From Cladocopium goreaui (lineage: Eukaryota; Sar; Dinophyceae; Suessiales; Symbiodiniaceae), in the NCBI GenBank assembly GCA_947184155.2, contig CAMXCT020001084.1, positions 116,794 through 180,793 of the forward strand: a stretch of 64,000 nt of DNA. The letters run 5' to 3'. Positions 48,128-58,030 of the stretch are shown here, piece after piece. Position numbers and translations under genes: made by a program. The notes beneath the pieces are model-generated. The model saw nothing but the letters and a program-made list of their open reading frames with translations. It ran no database searches and was not told the DNA's origin. Numbering within the stretch: the stretch's first letter is position 1; each line of letters begins with the position of its first letter.

Positions 48128-48753
48128 TGTTGTGTGTGTGCAAGTTGTGTGTGAGCAAGTTGTGCGTGAGCAAGTTGTGTGTGAGCAAGTTGTGTGTGAG
48201 TAAGTTGTGTGTGAGTAAGTTGTGTGTGAGTAAGTTGTGTGTGAGTAAGTTGTGTGTGAGCAAGTTGTGTGTGAGTAAGTTGTATGTGAGTAAGTTGTAT
48301 GTGAGTAAGTTGTGTGTGTGTGCAAGTTGTGTGTGAGCAAGTTGTGTGTGTGTAAGTTGTATGTGAGTAAGTTGTGTGTGTGTGCAAGTTGTGTGTGAGT
48401 AAGTTGTGTGTGAGTACGTTGTGTGTGAGTAAGTTGTGTGTGAGCAAGTTGTGTGAGTAAGTTGTATGTGAGTAAGTTGTATGTGAGTAAGTTGTGTGTG
48501 TGTGCAAGTTGTGTGTGAGCAAGTTGTGTGTGTGAGCAAGTTGTGTGTGTGTGTAAGTTGTGTGTGTGTGCAAGTTGTGTGTGAGTAAGTTGTGTGTGAG
48601 CAAGTTGTGTGTGAGTAAGTTGTGTGTGAGCAAGTTGTGTGTGAGCAATGGGTGTGTGAGTAAGTTGTATGTGAGTAAGTAAGTTGTGTGTGAGCAAGTT
48701 GTGTGTGGGCAAGTTGTGTGTGAGTAAGTTGTGTGTGTGTAAGTTGTGTGTGA
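48128..48753. repeat. 15-bp GT-rich minisatellite, block 2
   Basis: Same unit as block 1. Both blocks end in the same GGCGGCGGGAGGACGGGAGG sequence and an ACGGATACAGAACC segment, so 47040-47880 and 48018-48830 form a second-level tandem duplication of roughly 950-980 bp. Confidence 0.95.
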
Positions 48754-48885
48754 GGCGGCGGGAGGACGGGAGGCGGGCGGACGGACGGATACAGAACCAA
48801 AAACAAGAACCCCACACAAAGATGTGGGGAAAAACGGAGCAATTTGAATGTGTAAAAAAAAAATAGCAGAACCCCTAGAGGAACG

Positions 48886-49060
48886 CTAACATTGCATATA
48901 CATGTCTGTGAATGTATGTATATAGATCTATATATTATATCTTATGTACGTATGGATACAATATATATATATAGTATGTATATATGTGTGTATATATATA
49001 TATCGAATATATATATATGTATGTATATATATACTTATTTAATCTTATTGATCAATTAAT
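48886..49060. repeat. AT/GTAT microsatellite tract
   Basis: Imperfect TATA, TGTA and GTAT repeats. Confidence 0.9.
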
Positions 49061-49867
49061 ATTGATGCATTCCCAAATGTGGATTGTCTGACGCTCGCAG
49101 ACCGGTGCCTACTGAAAGCTTTAATTGGTTTGTTGTAAATAGATATTTGTCTTTGTGATCAACCTCGGCACAAGCTGAGTTGTGTGATCGTTGCTGGTGT
49201 GCAGATCAACCTGGGATGCCCCCGTGGGAGTTGTTGGGTTGGGTGAGTTGAGCGGGTCGTGATTCGGAAGGCGATTCTATATTTGACATCTGATCTGTGG
49301 GACGTTGCCAAGCTATGTACTGGACATATTCTAACGTTGGCAGTGGATGATGCGTTGCATTAGCGGCTAGGGATGGAACAGCGCTTCTTGGGATTTACTC
49401 GGAACTTGATGCTGCGCTTGATATCTGTGCTATCTCCTCACCTTTCATGTCTGCCCGTGTGTGCGACGGTGCCTTGTGGGATACTCCCTCTCATAGGAGA
49501 GATGGGGTTGCTCAGGCACTGCATGTTATAGTTTCGAGCTCTGAGTGTAGTTGACTTTTCTTTTGGACTTCTGTTTCAAGTTTTCACACTCGTCTTGACA
49601 TGCTCTGATGCTTCCCCTATTAAGAATAAGAAAAGGGGGGTAATTATTTGGCAAGGGAAAATGGCTGAAAACATTGAACTAAAGTTCATGTTCACAAGGA
49701 ATGCCAGTCTCGCCTTGTGAATCGCATGTGATTGATGAGTTCAAAGAAATATGAACTCGAAAAGATTATATACAGTGATGCGATGTGATGTGGCCATATC
49801 TATCAGCGCTGCACCATGTAGCTACAAAAGCAGACTAACCCATTTGGAGAGGTCGGCTAGGGGGGGG
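49061..49867. other. Stretch without a supported gene
   Basis: No exon with splice signals was found. One plus-strand frame without a start codon at 49351-49554 has protein-like composition and is reported separately as a finding. The remainder is unrecognised and contains an A/G run near 49625-49640. Confidence 0.4.
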
Positions 49868-51815
49868 CTACGAATTAGGGAACATGTTGTAGAATTCAAG
49901 AGTCTGCAGAAGCACTGGTAAAAGCCAGGACCAGGACCTCACTAGCCTTTCCTTCACGGTTGTTTTTTTTTTATATCCGATTCTTGAGAAAAAAGAACAC
50001 ATGATCAAACACCCTGCTGCCAAGCCACATGTTGCTTCAACCGTGAGGTCCGGAGTGGTCACGCAAATGAACTGCTTCTTGATGTCACAGGACTGAGTTC
50101 CCTTGGGATACACCCAGTTGTACACCAATGCCGGGCCATTGGCAGCACAGGACCATCCCACCACCATCTGATCAGCTGGATCTGCACTGGTGTAACTCTC
50201 ACAGGTGGCACCCGACTTAGTCTGGAAGTCTGCATTCATGCCTGTAACTTGGTTGCTGCATCCAGTGCTGGTCACTGCGTTGACCATGTTCCCTGCCAGC
50301 AATGCATGGCAATCTGTGGTAACCACCTGAAATCGAGCAGTGGCGGCCGTGGTTGACTACAGGTGATCATTCTACTGCCCCCACGTGCACAGCATGCAGA
50401 TTCATTCGGTCAGAAATGACTCAAGACGGATGGCCAAACTGTGCAAAACAGCAAACTACCGCTCCAATTTGTCCGAAAACATCGAAAAAGTTTTACTGGA
50501 ACATGTACCTCATGGTTGCTTGAAATGATACGCTAAGGGATGGTCAGCCCTTGAAAAATGTCCAAAGGAATCCCATATTTCCCCTGCAGTTGGGGCTATT
50601 CCAGATTCACTGAGGGGATATGCACACCATGTCCAACTGTGTCCATGTCCCACCATGTCCTTGTCCCACCTCCTTTGTCCAATCCTTGTTGTAGTAGGTG
50701 GTCCGAGGTAGCAATGGCCAGTCTACCCTTCCCTCCGTGGGCGGCCAGGGCTTTACGGATGCACGGCGACATGGTGCCCCACCGCAGCCCGCGTCATCCA
50801 CCAACAAGGCCTTCGCAGCTTGACCAGCTTCAGCTGTGCAAATTGCATCTGCTCCCGCAATGCCACCGAGGTTCATGGAATGTGTCCTAGGAAGCGAGCT
50901 GCAACCGTCGTGCTGGAGGCTCAAAAAGGCATAGGAATGAATGAGTTCAAAAAAAGCTGCTCTGTTTGAGAAGGAAACAAACAAATGGGATCAAATGGGT
51001 ACGGTTGGTGATCAAATGGTGCCGCACCTGCCAGCCAGAAACCCAGTAAAAGGACAAGTCATTCTATGTTGGGATGTTCATCTACTCAATTGTGGGACGA
51101 TATTGATGCAGACTAGACCCAAACTGTTCGGGCTGAATTTGTGCCACACGGGCAACCAAAACTCAAATCAAACCATGCTGAGTTTCTCAGCAGTGAGGAA
51201 TATCCTGGGTTTTGCCAGCAGCGCAGGGTCCATGGTCGTCGTGGTTGTGGTGGGGGGGCTGAAGCTGGCGATCATGTCATCACTGGGCGCGGAAAGACCT
51301 GAGGTGGCTTCGTTGGTGCCAGCACCGGTTCCCAAATCTGCCGTCCACACATAGGAGAAAGTGACATCATCAGTTGAGCAGTACAAGTCAAACTTTGGAA
51401 TGGCATTGTTGGCACTGCCGAACTGTATGGTCTTGATCTTGGTCACGCCATTGGGGCTGTGCAATTTGTATGTCACGCTCTTTCCGACCTTTGCGCCGGA
51501 GCAAGTGACCCATTTGGTGCTGGTGTCCCCATCAAATGCACCATCTGGAGACGAGCGCTCACAATCCGAGGTAGCAGTTCCCATGCCTGCTCCTGAGATC
51601 ATCTGATCTCCACTGTAGAGCTCAATCTCAAAAATGTGCGCTTCCCAATCTTTGTTCTCGGCTGCTATCTCCAACTTCCAAGATGAACAGACAGGAGCCG
51701 GGCTTTTCAAATGCGTGGCTGTTTGCAAAAGAGCACGCCCAGCCGGGCAGTCAGGACTTAGATGGCCGGGCCTCGTCAAGGATGCGTCCCGGTACAAACA
51801 AGAATTCTGACTCAA
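49868..51815 (-). CDS. Protein with F5/8C-like and DUF1554/endostatin-like domains, three exons seen
   Basis: Exon 1 (about 51230-51815) ends the upstream part with ATHLKSPAP and encodes one F5/8C-like domain nearly identical to those at 41723-43036, then a TTTTTT linker. Exon 2 (50670-50961, acceptor TCAAACAG) and exon 3 (49868-50326, acceptor GATTTCAG) join in phase 0. They read NLGGIAGADAICTAEAGQAA, KALLVDDAGC, DWTKE|VVTTDCHALL, GATCESYTSADPADQ and SCDIKKQFICV. The LGGxAGADAxC start and Cys pattern are those of DUF1554/collagen NC10-like domains found in secreted or surface proteins. The exon 1 to 2 junction is uncertain: phase would fit a GA donor after CCCAG. A hydrophobic segment (GLAAGCLIMCSFF) near the C-terminus may be a membrane anchor. 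The extracellular ligand-binding role is inferred. Confidence 0.7.
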
Positions 51816-52904
51816 AAGTTCATCTGATGAAAACTAACATTGAGAGGGGGCGAGTGTACTATTTATACGTGTATATATATAAATATATAGAGAGACAGAG
51901 GAGATATTTGTATGATTTTGTATGTGTGTAAATATATATATATATACACACACATACCTGTAGGTATACTTACATACATCCCATATCGTACTGTACTATT
52001 CCATACAATAAAGACTAGACAATGCGAGCCAGTACAGGAGCATACAATACCAGACAATGCACAACAATGTACTACATTACACTACCCAGTACCAGTACAG
52101 TAAATAACGGTACACAACATCATTGATATTGCATTACATACGACATACAATGCGTGCAATTCCTCTGTGGGAGGTCATGCTTATGTTCCGATAGGTAGAG
52201 AAGGAAGTGATAGTTTTGTTAGCCAGGGATTGAAGCATACAGCTCGGAGGGGCTTTTTGACAGAATTTGAGTGGATGATTCGTAAGCAGAAACAGAGGCC
52301 TCGAAGGGAGCTTTTTGTGAGCAGATGTGAGCAGGAATACATGTTTCCGTATTTTTTCTTCATGTCAACTGAAGAACAGTGCCTTCACGACACAGGCTTC
52401 TGGAAACGGTTCGAATCTGCATCGCCGTGTTGCAAAAAGCATTGCAATTTATGTCGACGGCCATCAAATAGCTACTGCGCTGAGTTTCCTAGCTCACAGC
52501 TGCAAACCCTCCGCATGCCAGTTCCTACGCGCCGAGTTTTCAAGGACCGGACCGAACCGACCATGACCATATCCACATCCAAGCGTCGCAGCGCACATTC
52601 TACGCGCCCAATTCATTCTCTGCAAATTTAATGTGGCAGTGGGTAAGCGCCTCTTCACAGCGTGCTGCTCACTCTTTCTCTATTGGGCTCGAAGTCGTTC
52701 AATCTCTTTACAAGAATCTAAAAAAGGGGCTACGGCACATATACAACATGCATGCCATAGCACAAACAGACATGACTGTACTAGGCGCTACATCTCTACA
52801 TGCCTCCCGAAGGAGTGCCTCTGATTCACAGGGTGCGAGTGAGAATTTGCTGCGACTAGACATGTACAGTCTTTCCTACCCTAGCCTGGCTCAGCCCCTG
52901 TTCT
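51816..52904. other. Microsatellite and flanking stretch, no supported gene
   Basis: 51850-51960 is AT/AG/CA simple repeat, and 52000-52110 is ACAATA/CAGTAC-rich. A plus-strand frame at 52167-52631 has no recognised similarity. The part next to 52905 should hold the 3' end of the copia element, but no LTR was recognised. Confidence 0.5.
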
Positions 52905-53189
52905 TCATGCGTCAAGTGCTAAATGATGTCTTCCTCCGCAAAAGCGATAGTTGAGTTTCTCTAAGAGCGTTTTCATTCGGCCTGCATCCAAGGGTTTGGT
53001 AAACAGGTCCGCGAGAATTTCTTGAGTGCTCTTCTTGTACAACTTTGCTTTTCCAGTCAAAATAGCATCTTGTGCCCACAGAAATACTGTATCTATGTGT
53101 TTGGCCTTTCCCAGTCCATGACGACTACCAATTGAAAGTCCCTGTTGCATCCATGTAACCGATGATGGGAACATGCACTCCCCAGTCAC
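52905..53189 (-). pseudogene. RNase H C-terminal tail of copia pol in shifted frame
   Basis: Reads LSIGSRHGLGKAKHIDTVFL, then STQEILADLFTKPLDAGRMK. The KHID and ILAD-x-FTKPL motifs are the standard end of copia RNase H. It overlaps the end of the main pol frame (VTWMQQG against GYMDATG), which marks a single frameshift near 53140-53160. Confidence 0.85.
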
Positions 53190-55962
53190 GAAGTTGAGAC
53201 TGTTCGCCGAGTGCTTGGCAAAGTCCGGACACGAGTCCGTAGTATTCGGCCTCTCCGGAGCTCAATGCTATCACGGCTTGTGACTTGCAGGTTGTCCGGA
53301 TTGTGCAACGACCTAATTGTAAAACTATGCCCGTAGTTGACTTCCTAGACCTAATACATCCTGCATGGTCGGCATCGACCCAAAGTTCCAATGAAGTAAA
53401 TTGCTTCTGATTCGGAAACAGGTGTATCATTCTCGGGTGCGAACGAAGATAGCGAACTCCACGTTTCAACATCTGCAAATGTGCTTGAGTCGGTCGTTTC
53501 AAACCTTTCGCTAGCTCCTTTCCAAGAACCAACAAATCAGGTCTATCTTGCGAAAGATACGCCAATCTCATACTTGCAGAACGATACATCGCTGAAGTCT
53601 CTTCGTCCAATTCCTCTGAAGTCAAAGCCTCTTCGATCCGCTCTTTGATCAAAGGCGTTGTTACCTTCGATCCTTCGCAACCAACCTCTTGAAGAAGTAG
53701 GTCCACATGTCTCGGATCGGCTTCCATTTCAATGCCCTTGTCTGTCCACGTCACCAAACGATTCAAGATAACAATTGAGTGATCCACATCTTTCATAGAT
53801 GGGGGTCCCAAAATACCTCGAACATCAATCGTCCAGTGTTTGCGAAGTTCGGCGGCAAACCATTCTAACTCTGTTTTCGGTCCTACTCCGGTGAAATCAT
53901 CACCGTGTACCTCGATGCGAATTTGCTTCTCGGCGTGGTAGTACAAACATGAGTTACTTTTGGCTTGCTGAAAACCCATTAACATCATCACTGCTTTGAT
54001 TGCTGCCTCCCAGTTGGCTGGGGCGTCGCGAGTTCCATAAAGAGATTTCCGCAACAAACCCACTTTGCCTGGTGGATATCCCATTCCACTTGGGAGTTCA
54101 ACCAACAATCTTCTGCGAGCAGGGCTCCAAAAATGAGCTTTCTTGACGTCAATGAAAATCAAGCACTTAGTTGGATCCATTTGGGCTAACTTACCTACAA
54201 GGTTAGGTACCCTCATGGTCACGGCCAAAGTAAATAATGCGCGAAGTGCTGTGATAGGCGGCATAGAAGCAAAGAAATCACTCTTCTGCTTCAGTTCTCT
54301 TGCCACGAATCTTGAGCGATACTTGGGATGTGTCTCATCCCCTTTGTTCACATCCACCCATCGTGTGGAAATGACTCGCTCATTGGCAGGTCTGTCGATG
54401 ACCTCCCAAACACCCATAGCATCAATCACTTGGCATTCTTCTCGACGTGCCTCCTGCACCTTTGCAGTGTCCAGCGGCTTTCCCGAAACGTTGTCCCAGT
54501 AGAGTGGCTCTTCTGGGTCAATCCCAAAGTTCTCTTCACAAACAGGTAGTGTTTCAGGTGACTGTTCAACTTGCGCGTAAACAGCTCCTAGAAAACCTTG
54601 TCTTTGAGAAAGTACAACCTTTGTAAGGGAAGTTTCGACGTCTTCCATTGGATCAGAGCTCAGACCAGCTTGCTCTACATCCCTCTTTGTTCCAGGCTGG
54701 CGTGTTGAAGCAACACTGCCTCCCGGCTGCTCGGGGTCTTCAAGCCTAGGATCCTGTGGTGGATCCTCTGCAGGTCTTTTGATTCCTGGTCCACTTGAAG
54801 GTCCAGATGCTCGCTCAACACCAACATCTTGAAGAGCCAATCTTTGTCTCTTTGAAGCGTCTTGTTTGGCTTCCTCTTCTCTTTTGGCCGCAATTTCAAT
54901 TCTCCTACGTCCATACTCAGTCTCTTGCAACCTTTGGACTATCCTCAAACGACAATCCTCTGCATGATTGACTCCTTGTCGATCTAAACCAGAGCGTATA
55001 AGTGCACAAGCTTTACAACCAGCACTATAACCAAACTTGTCAAAATCATCTTGTCGAAGATAAACACGTCTGAAGTGTGGTTTCAACTCACTGGTTTCAA
55101 CTTGTCTGACTTCTTCCTCTGGCTGTTCTGGTTCAATAGACACTGGCTCTGGAAGCTCCAGTGCCTCTCTTGGCTCTTTCTGCTTTGCTGGATTAGGGGC
55201 CCATGGTGTACCAGTAATTGATTGAAGTAGCTGCAAATTCCACTGTTGATCATCTGGTTTGCGTCTTACAGATTGTACAACAACAACTCCTTTGGGGGTT
55301 CCAATGATCTCCTCAGTAGTGTGAAGTCGTACTCCAAGAAAAATACCAGATTCCCAACGCGGCTCCAACTTGTGGTTGGTCTTGACTCTGTAGCCCACAC
55401 ACTCACCAAAAGCTGGAAGTGCAACTGTCCAATCACGACCCTTGATGCGTCTAAACGCTGTCAAACCATCTCGAGCTTTCTCATCAAATGAAAACAAAGT
55501 GTACAAAGTGCCAACATACTCAATCAACCATCCCAAGATAGGTGATCTTGGGTCCAACTGTTGTCCAACCTTGTGTTCAACATGGTCCTTGAGCGTCCTG
55601 GCTAAACCTTGTGTGATTCCCACAGATGATTTAGCTTCACCATTTGACATACCATGGCTGTCTCCTTTTGGGCTGTTCTCCAACTGCACTGAAATACCTT
55701 GTGATGACAAAGTGTTCTTGACTGCAGTAGCCAAAGCGATGATAGATGGCTCTTGATCTGATTTCAAAGTCAAAGAAGTGTAACCAAGAAATTTGATGTC
55801 CCTCAAGAGCGCAATCTCAGGGTAGTAGTGTTCTGTGCCTTTGGCAGGAACCAAATGTGAAAAGATTGCTTTGGTGAAACGGTCACGCACAACCAAAACC
55901 AGGCATCTTTTGTCCACCAACAGCATCAGCCGGTAGTTCTCCAGGCGAACCAAAGAAACCAT
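53125..55962 (-). pseudogene. Copia pol: integrase core, reverse transcriptase, RNase H
   Basis: A 945-codon frame. Residues 23-115 are integrase, with Asp69 (LKSDQEPS) and Glu109 (NGEAKSSVG), a spacing close to D-35-E. GIFLGVRL near residue 230 is the usual conserved box after integrase. The reverse transcriptase begins near residue 540 (WEVIDRPANERVISTRWVDV) and has FIDVKKAHF and, at 686-689, HGDD in place of the common YVDD. RNase H shows WVDADHAG (863) and ALSSGEAEYYGL (about 900). The frame is lost after GYMDATG. The element is long and mostly intact, so it is fairly young. Confidence 0.85.
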
Positions 55963-56176
55963 AGTCTAGTGATACAACAGGACGACCTTCATCATCCTGA
56001 CTGTGGTCAACTGCTTTGTGGGAGAACGATTTACCACGTCCTCTGACACAGTGACTGCACCACGACCTAAATGGTACATGGCAAACTTCATGGGCTTTCA
56101 CCAGTGTAGGCCTTGCTGGAATTGGCAATGGCTTGGCTGAAGCTCCAGCATCTTCTTCAGCTAGCGCTTGACCCAA
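55883..56176 (-). pseudogene. Pre-integrase zinc motif and integrase N-part
   Basis: HEVCHVPFRSWCSHCVRGRG contains the His/Cys pattern (H-x3-H variant with C-x2-C) of the gag_pre-integrase domain. VVSLDYGFFGSP holds the first catalytic Asp of the integrase core. The frame ends at 55883, while the continuing integrase is in another frame from 55962, so a frameshift lies between about 55960 and 55900. Confidence 0.65.
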
Positions 56177-56181
56177 AGGTT

Positions 56182-56460
56182 TTACGGCTTTCCCTGCCTT
56201 TGAAAACTCGCATCCTCTTTCCCATCACCTGGACACCAAATCCAAGTTGGGATTTTCCAAACACCATTTCTGAAGTAGATCTTGATGGACTTGCCGTTCT
56301 TCAAGATGATCTGGCCTCCTTCTGGTGTCATCTTCACAGTGTGTCCCAAGCTTGTCATCTTGCCCACACTGAGTAGTGGCTTTGCGCTATCCACCACTGA
56401 AAATGTTCCAGTCAGCACCAGCCCACATTGAAATGCCATCTGAACAACCTTCTGTCCCAA
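56182..56460 (-). pseudogene. Protease-like segment of the copia element
   Basis: Reads MAFQCGLVLTGTFSVVDSAK, PLLSVGKMTSLGHTVKMTPE and GGQIILKNGKSIKIYFRNGV. The VxD-x-KPLLS...GxxVxF-like pattern is that of the C-terminal half of copia-type protease regions. A catalytic D-S/T-G was not located. The segment ends in a stop next to the following frame. Confidence 0.5.
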
Positions 56461-57300
56461 GTTTGGGATGATACGACCATCTGCAAGTGCAAAGTCCTTC
56501 CTTCTGGCCCATCACGTCTTGGTGGCAGCTTGTTTGGGGGTCCAAAGCTGTTCAGCTCCCCTCTTTGGCCTTCTTCATTTGCCTCAGCCCTCATTTCGTC
56601 GTCTGTGGGTTCCAGGCCCACTAGCTCGGCAATCTCCTGCAGACTTTCTTCGTCTGAAGATGCCGGCCCCATGCGTCCCTTTGTAATCCTCAACGGCCCT
56701 GCAACCCTTCGATCACCAAAGTCGATCTTGGGCCTCTTTGGAGTCTCCTCACTCTCCTCAACTTCCAACCTTCTTCTGGGGACTTGGGCTGTTGTGAGCC
56801 ACGACCAGAGCTGTAGTGGCTCTCCCATTGGTCGTGCTCCCAATGGGACTTCTTGCCCCAGCTGCCTTGCCATTTGTTGGACCAACCCTTTGATGATCCA
56901 CCATAGTACTTGGAAGGGTAAGCCTTTGACTTGCTATCTTGGTGTGCTGAACCAGCACTACCAGATGCTTGTTCTGGTGGCTTCCCAACTTCAGCCAACA
57001 AGGCTTGAACTTCTGCGTCCTCCTCTTCTTCAGGATCTGCAATGGGCGCTTCTTCTTCTTCCTCCTGCTTCTTCTTCTTCTTGGCGCTTTCTTCCTCGAG
57101 ATCTTTGGAGAGCTGTTCCTCTTTCCTCTTCTGCTGAGTCTTACTCTTCTTTGCCATGTCCTCCTTGAACTTGGCTTTCTTCTCCTTCAACCTTTTCTTC
57201 TCACTGGGTGGAAGTTCCATACTCCTGCGCTTGACTTCAGGAAACTCCTCATCCTGATCGTCCTTGATGAAGGTCTCTCCTTCTTGCTCATGGGCGCAGC
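56412..57300 (-). pseudogene. gag-like region of the copia element
   Basis: The frame from about 57300 reads EQEGETFIKDDQDEEFPEVK, then PSEKKRLKEKKAKFKEDMAK and acidic/lysine-rich sequence, then SKAYPSKYYGGSSKGW with many Gly, Ser and Trp. Near 56760 the frame shifts and continues as RLEVEESEETPKRPKIDFGD and EEGQRGELNSFGPPNKLPPR. This highly charged composition is usual for the variable gag-to-protease part of such elements. No CCHC zinc knuckle is visible. Confidence 0.55.
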
Positions 57301-57518
57301 TTGAACTTCTTTTGACAACTTCCCTTCAGCCAAAGGAAATGTCTTCACCTTCTTCCCAGTGTGTGGTTGGTTGAAACATCTTTCAGCCTCCTCTTGCTTT
57401 GCAGGGTGTGGTTCAAGAGATCCACATCGGTGACAAGGTCGTCACCCTTTCTCCTGGCATAGTCCAAAGCTTGTTGACCGACCCCGGCAGACGCAAGGGG
57501 GAGCGCGCCAGGGAATAA

Positions 57519-58030
57519 TACTTTTGACTCTTGTTTCGGACTACTACCGCAGCAGGCGCAGCAGCAGCAGGAGAAGTAAAGCAAAGACAAGCAAGTTTAG
57601 CCGCACCAGCAGCAGGAGCAGCAGCAGCAGCAGCAATAATACTTTTGACTCTTGTTTCGGACTACTACCGCAGCAGGCGCAGCAGCAGCAGCAGCAGGAG
57701 AAGTAAAGCAAAGACAAGCAAGTTTAGCCGCACCAGCAGCAGGAGCAGCAGCAGCAGCAGTAGCATCGGCAGACGCCAGCATCACCAGCAGCAGCAGCAG
57801 CAGGAGCAACAGGAGGGTTCTATGTCTCATTGTACAAACAGTGGTATAAAAATTGTTTCGGACTACTACCGCAGCAGGCGCAGCAGCAGCAGCAGGAGAA
57901 GTAAAGCAAAGACAACAAGTTTAGCCGCACCAGCAGCAGGAGCAGCAGCAGCAGCAGCAGTAGCATCAGCAGACGCGAGCATCACCAGCAGCAGCAGCAG
58001 CAGCAGGAGCAACAGGAGGGTTCTATGTCT
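57519..58030. repeat. CAG-rich repeat, three to four copies
   Basis: A segment from TTGTTTCGGACTACTACCGC to a CAGCAGCAGGAG tract occurs from about 57533, 57650 and 57856. CAG runs differ in length between copies. Frames of poly-Ala, poly-Ser or poly-Gln on either strand come from the triplet repeat. Confidence 0.9.

Larger units (their letters stand above)
52905..57500 (-). mobile_element. Degraded Ty1/copia-type retrotransposon
   Basis: In minus-strand order it contains a Lys/Glu-rich gag-like region, a protease-like segment, a zinc-binding pre-integrase, integrase core, reverse transcriptase and RNase H. Integrase before reverse transcriptase identifies Ty1/copia order. At least four frame changes interrupt it (near 56760, 56180, 55940 and 53150). 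No long terminal repeats, primer-binding site or target duplication were found by eye, so the boundaries are approximate. Confidence 0.88.

Noticed and set aside
47082..48842. Very long minus-strand frames (up to 431 codons) rich in His-Thr
   Set aside because: They are translations of the 15-bp GT minisatellite, open in all frames, with frames changing at GT-length variants.
52167..52631. Plus-strand frame of 154 codons (MGGHAYVPIGREG start)
   Set aside because: No recognised similarity or splice signals, and it is located where the 3' part of the copia element would be expected. Not enough support for a gene.
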